A stretch of 9,237 nucleotides of DNA from positions 21,864 through 31,100 of the forward strand of contig WTJP01000027.1 in NCBI GenBank assembly GCA_011526275.1, read 5' to 3'. Positions within the stretch are counted from its first letter, which is position 1. Each line of letters begins with the position of its first letter. Shown here piece by piece: positions 6,423 to 9,237 of this stretch. Below the pieces are notes generated by a model. The model was not told the origin of the DNA and searched no databases. It was given only the letters and a program-made list of their open reading frames with translations. Origin of the DNA: Candidatus Arcticimaribacter sp. Lineage in GTDB: Bacteria > Bacteroidota > Bacteroidia > Flavobacteriales > Flavobacteriaceae. The position numbers and the translations under genes were made by a program.

Positions 6423-7739
6423 ATGAGTACCCTATCTATCCTTATTGTCTTACCCCTCCTTATTGTCTTCTCTTATATCTTCGATTTAATTGCGCGAAAA
6501 ACAAAGTTCCCTTCGGTCATTCTTTTGATGTTTACCGGGATTTTAATCCGCATTGGGACGACCGTTTATGGTATAAATGAGTTTGGATTTCTAGACAACC
6601 TTATTCCGGTATTGGGAACCATTGGGTTGATTTTAATTGTACTCGAAGGGGCCTTGGAACTCGAAATTACAGCCGAGAAGTTTCCCGTCATCATTAAAGG
6701 CTTTCTAGCCGCAGGGATTATTCTCATCCTCAACATCGTTGCCATTAGTTTGGCCTTTGAACATTTATTGGGCATGAGCGCTCAGGCAGCGGTTATTTAT
6801 GCCACACCATTATCGATCATTAGTAGTGCTGTAGCCATTCCGTCCAGTGCAGGTTTACGGGAACAAGAAAAGGAATTCGTCGTCTATGAATCCACCTTTT
6901 CGGACATCTTGGGGATCATGGTTTTCAATTATGCTATTCGTCAATTTGAGACCAATAAAGCCTTGGTGAGTGCCGAGTCGTTAATTGCCTTAGGCCTTCA
7001 AATTCTTGGGGTCATTGTCATTTCCTTACTCATTACTTTTTGCCTGTTCTATCTTTTGCAGAAAATCGAGCACCACGTTAAATTCTTTTTGATTTTAGCG
7101 TTGTTGATCTTGGTCTATGCCTTTGGGAAATTCTTCCACCTACCTGCCCTTGTTACCATCTTTATTTTTGGATTATTCTTAAGCAATGTGAAAGCCTTAC
7201 TGCCCGATTTCATGAAACAACGCCTCGATATTGAAGCAACCGAAAAAGGCTTACACGAATTCCATATACTCACAGCCGAATCGACCTTTTTGGTCAAGAC
7301 CTTTTTCTTCCTCTTTTTTGGGTTTTCGATTGATGTAACTGCATTCACTTCAGCCGATCCATTTATTTATGGCTTACTCATTTTTGGAATCATGCTGGGG
7401 TTGCGCTATGGCTACTTTATTTTAACCACATTTAAAATTACACCCTCGCCTTTGGTGTTTATCTCTCCAAGGGGCTTGATTAGCATACTGTTGTTTCTTC
7501 AAATCGCCGAAGTGGGCTTTTTAAAAGAGGTGAAAACCTTGGTGGACGAACGCGTTTTATTGGTCGTCATTTTAGCTTCGATGTTGGCCATGACCCGCGG
7601 AACAATGAAAAAAGCGAAGGTCCCAGTTGAAGAACTTAACGAATTAGAAGCCCCAGAAGAAGATACAGCCATCGACATATTATTGCAAAACGAAGACAAC
7701 GAAAAGCTTCCTCCCGCGGAAGCAGAAAAAGAAGAATAA
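6423..7739 (+). CDS. Cation/proton antiporter, CPA (Na+/H+ exchanger-like) family
   Basis: This 438-residue inner-membrane protein has about 12-13 hydrophobic spans (for example around 3-22, 58-78, 92-112, 119-140, 186-211, 218-234, 240-258, 288-305, 376-392). Family marks include LILIVLEGALELE (69-81), the ESTFSD stretch (156-161) in the unwound helix region, and SPRGLISILL (348-357), which resembles the conserved R-G segment of NhaP/NHE proteins. In CPA1 proteins the transport site is usually Asn-Asp, in CPA2 Asp-Asp; here Ser160-Asp161 occupies the position. The C-terminal tail (about 400-438) is soluble and strongly acidic, without a recognisable RCK/TrkA-N domain. It sits 30 bases after hemF and 2 bases before hemB, so it is almost surely cotranscribed with heme genes. 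The ion carried (Na+, K+ or other) cannot be read from the sequence, nor can a role in heme synthesis. Confidence 0.88.
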   Translation: MSTLSILIVLPLLIVFSYIFDLIARKTKFPSVILLMFTGILIRIGTTVYGINEFGFLDNLIPVLGTIGLILIVLEGALELEITAEKFPVIIKGFLAAGIILILNIVAISLAFEHLLGMSAQAAVIYATPLSIISSAVAIPSSAGLREQEKEFVVYESTFSDILGIMVFNYAIRQFETNKALVSAESLIALGLQILGVIVISLLITFCLFYLLQKIEHHVKFFLILALLILVYAFGKFFHLPALVTIFIFGLFLSNVKALLPDFMKQRLDIEATEKGLHEFHILTAESTFLVKTFFFLFFGFSIDVTAFTSADPFIYGLLIFGIMLGLRYGYFILTTFKITPSPLVFISPRGLISILLFLQIAEVGFLKEVKTLVDERVLLVVILASMLAMTRGTMKKAKVPVEELNELEAPEEDTAIDILLQNEDNEKLPPAEAEKEE

Positions 7740-7741
7740 CT

Positions 7742-8725
7742 ATGTTTCCACTACAACGCAACCGCCGTTTACGCCAAAGCCCTGCCGTGCGGGCCTTGGT
7801 TCGAGAGCACGCCCTTTCAGCCAATGATTTTATAGTTCCGCTCTTTGTGGTTGAAGGAACCCAAGTAAAAGAGGAAATTCCCTCCATGCCCGATTATTAT
7901 CGCATGAGCTTGGATTTACTCACCGAAGAAGTAAAAAGCCTTTGGGAGATGGGGCTTAAAAGTGTTTTGCTTTTTGTGAAAGTCCCTGATTTACTCAAAG
8001 ACAACAAAGGTACCGAAGCCTTAAATCCAGAGGGCTTGATGCAACTGGCCATTAAAACAGTTAAAGCGGCATGCCCCGAAATGTTGGTCATGACCGATGT
8101 GGCACTTGACCCTTATTCTTCTTACGGGCACGACGGGATAGTGGAAAACGGAGAAATTGTGAATGATGCAACCAAAGCCGTTTTAGCGCAAATGGCATTA
8201 TCACACGCTCAAGCAGGGGCAGATTTTGTTGCCCCTAGCGACATGATGGACGGACGCATTGAACATATACGCGAATTGTTGGAAGCAGAAGGATTTCACC
8301 ATACTGGAATCATGAGCTACAGCGCCAAGTACGCCTCCTCTTTTTACGGTCCTTTTCGCGATGCCTTGGATTCTGCTCCTGGTTTTGGCGATAAGAAAAC
8401 CTATCAAATGGACTTCCACAACCGCAAAGAGGCGATTACAGAAACACAATTGGACATCGAAGAAGGCGCTGATATTGTGATGGTGAAACCAGGTATTGCT
8501 TATCTGGACATCATTCGTGATTTGGCCAATGAAATTGAAACCCCTATTGCTGCCTATCAAGTGAGTGGAGAATACGCTATGCTTAAAGCAGCCGCGGCCA
8601 AAGGCTGGGTCGATTATGACGCCATTGTCTATGAACAACTCATCGCCTTCAAACGCGCTGGCGCTTCCTTAATCGCGACATATTTTGCTAAAGACGCCGT
8701 GCGCATTTTAAACCAATTGGGGTAA
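7742..8725 (+). CDS. hemB: Delta-aminolevulinic acid dehydratase (porphobilinogen synthase), zinc-cysteine-lacking type
   Basis: HemB condenses two 5-aminolevulinate molecules to porphobilinogen. The 327-residue protein begins with the usual R-R-L-R arm (RNRRLRQSPAVRALVRE, 6-22). The two active-site lysines are in MSYSAKYASSFYGPFRDA (Lys196) and VMVKPGIAYLD (Lys249, the Schiff-base residue); VSGEYAM (274-280) is also typical. In the metal-site segment DVALDPYSSYGHDG (119-132) the three zinc-binding cysteines of E. coli HemB (Cys120, Cys122, Cys130) are replaced by Ala121, Asp123 and Asp131. This is the pattern of the Pseudomonas-like enzymes that lack the catalytic zinc site and are stimulated by Mg2+. 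The gene starts 2 bases after the antiporter stop and is the last heme gene of the operon. No convincing terminator follows it. Confidence 0.98.
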   Translation: MFPLQRNRRLRQSPAVRALVREHALSANDFIVPLFVVEGTQVKEEIPSMPDYYRMSLDLLTEEVKSLWEMGLKSVLLFVKVPDLLKDNKGTEALNPEGLMQLAIKTVKAACPEMLVMTDVALDPYSSYGHDGIVENGEIVNDATKAVLAQMALSHAQAGADFVAPSDMMDGRIEHIRELLEAEGFHHTGIMSYSAKYASSFYGPFRDALDSAPGFGDKKTYQMDFHNRKEAITETQLDIEEGADIVMVKPGIAYLDIIRDLANEIETPIAAYQVSGEYAMLKAAAAKGWVDYDAIVYEQLIAFKRAGASLIATYFAKDAVRILNQLG

Positions 8726-8765
8726 AGGCACAGTATTTGCTACTTGTAGTAGTAAATTAATATTC

Positions 8766-9237
8766 ATGAAACGCCCCCTTCTTTTGTGCTTTATTTCCCT
8801 GCTGTTCTTGCAGTGCATCGGGGAAGACTTTATCGACGATTATGTCGAGCCTAACCTGCGCATCACCAATCCAATTGTGAGTATTCGGGAAGGTTTAAGT
8901 TATCAATTCCAAGCCCGCTTCTTCGACGAGTCGGGGACGCAAGTGGAAAACCCAAACTTTAGTTGGACGGCCACGCCGCCTTCCGCCTTGCATATTTCGA
9001 ATGATGGAACCATAACAGCATTGGCCGCTGGAGAAGTTTCGGTGGGAGTAAGTGTTCAAGGATTACGTGGAGAGAACATTGCTACTGCCCTTGAATTCTC
9101 GGTCACTCCTTTGCCAACGGTGGAAGTAGAAACAACTACCCCAACAACCGATACGGCTACCTCAACAATAGTGACTACTACCTCAACGACAACGACAGAA
9201 ACGACAGGAAGCAGTACCGAAACAACAACAGACACCA
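8766..9237 (+). CDS. Secreted Ig-like (BIG2-like) lipoprotein with Thr-rich tail (partial, runs off right edge)
   Basis: From ATG at 8766 the frame stays open for 157 codons to the edge. The N-terminus is a lipoprotein signal peptide: a Lys-Arg start, a hydrophobic core, and a probable lipidation cysteine at LLFLQC (Cys17), then the acidic stretch IGEDFIDDYVEP. Gln just before the cysteine is not the classic lipobox residue. Residues about 32-113 look like a bacterial Ig-like fold of the BIG2 type: SIREGLSYQFQARFFDESG, then FSWTATPPSALHISNDGTIT and ALAAGEVSVGVSVQG, with the usual order of a property word, an 'S-W' strand and a 'G-x-(I/A)-x-A' ending. From about 114 on it becomes a Thr-rich, low-complexity linker, which presumably leads to another domain beyond the window. 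The function is unknown. It lies 40 bases after hemB and may share its transcript or have its own promoter. Confidence 0.8.
   Translation, partial: MKRPLLLCFISLLFLQCIGEDFIDDYVEPNLRITNPIVSIREGLSYQFQARFFDESGTQVENPNFSWTATPPSALHISNDGTITALAAGEVSVGVSVQGLRGENIATALEFSVTPLPTVEVETTTPTTDTATSTIVTTTSTTTTETTGSSTETTTDT
9109..9237 (+). repeat. Thr-codon-rich low-complexity tract
   Basis: About half of the codons in this stretch are ACN (Thr), mixed with Ser, Glu and Asp, and they continue to the window edge. Codons ACA, ACC, ACG and ACT are mixed, so it is not a clean tandem repeat unit. It codes for an extended, probably disordered linker in the lipoprotein, of a kind often used as a stalk or spacer on the cell surface. 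Confidence 0.7.

Noticed and set aside
8201..8638. Minus-strand open frame of 145 codons
   Set aside because: It lies wholly inside hemB on the other strand, has no recognisable domain, and is explained by the codon pattern of hemB.
8726..8765. Possible terminator after hemB (CTAC-TT-GTAG)
   Set aside because: The stem is only 4 base pairs with a 2-base loop and no T-run follows, so it is not a credible intrinsic terminator.
9109..9237. Thr-codon-rich tract considered as a tandem repeat or CRISPR-like array
   Set aside because: There is no fixed repeat unit or spacer pattern, and it stays in frame as a coding low-complexity linker.

Overview
The window looks like a chromosomal heme-biosynthesis locus from a member of the Bacteroidota, most likely the Flavobacteriia. 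This is inferred from the style of the Hem proteins, the general lack of Shine-Dalgarno sequences, two copies of the Bacteroidota -7 promoter element TAnnTTTG, and a lipoprotein with an acidic stretch right after its lipidation cysteine. I cannot name a genus. Base composition looks moderate and even along the window. I see no insertion sequence, phage gene, integrase, tRNA, rRNA or CRISPR array.

Layout. On the minus strand lie hemH (ferrochelatase, N-terminal half only, running off the left edge) and, upstream of it, an AraC-family regulator. About 170 bases of divergent intergenic DNA (1484-1651) separate the regulator from a long plus-strand operon: hemA, hemC, hemD, hemE, hemF, a CPA-type cation/proton antiporter gene, and hemB. 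Junctions are tight: overlaps of 8, 8 and 4 bases, then gaps of 3, 30 and 2 bases. After 40 more bases comes the start of a secreted Ig-like lipoprotein with a Thr-rich tail, cut by the right edge.

How the genes work together. HemA reduces glutamyl-tRNA to glutamate-1-semialdehyde, so this is the C5 route. HemB makes porphobilinogen from aminolevulinate. HemC and HemD make uroporphyrinogen III, HemE decarboxylates it to coproporphyrinogen III, and HemF oxidises that with O2 to protoporphyrinogen IX. HemH inserts iron into protoporphyrin IX. HemL (aminomutase) and a protoporphyrinogen oxidase (HemG, HemY or HemJ) are not in the window and must be encoded elsewhere. Use of HemF points to aerobic growth and the protoporphyrin-dependent route.

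Most notable points: (1) the divergent region carries repeated CGTTA-type direct repeats at about 21-23 base spacing beside an AraC-family gene, which suggests an operator for that regulator; (2) an ion antiporter with a Ser-Asp in place of the usual Asn-Asp/Asp-Asp pair is embedded between hemF and hemB; (3) HemB is of the type lacking the catalytic zinc cysteines. The pathway itself is conventional, and I see no clear undescribed system.
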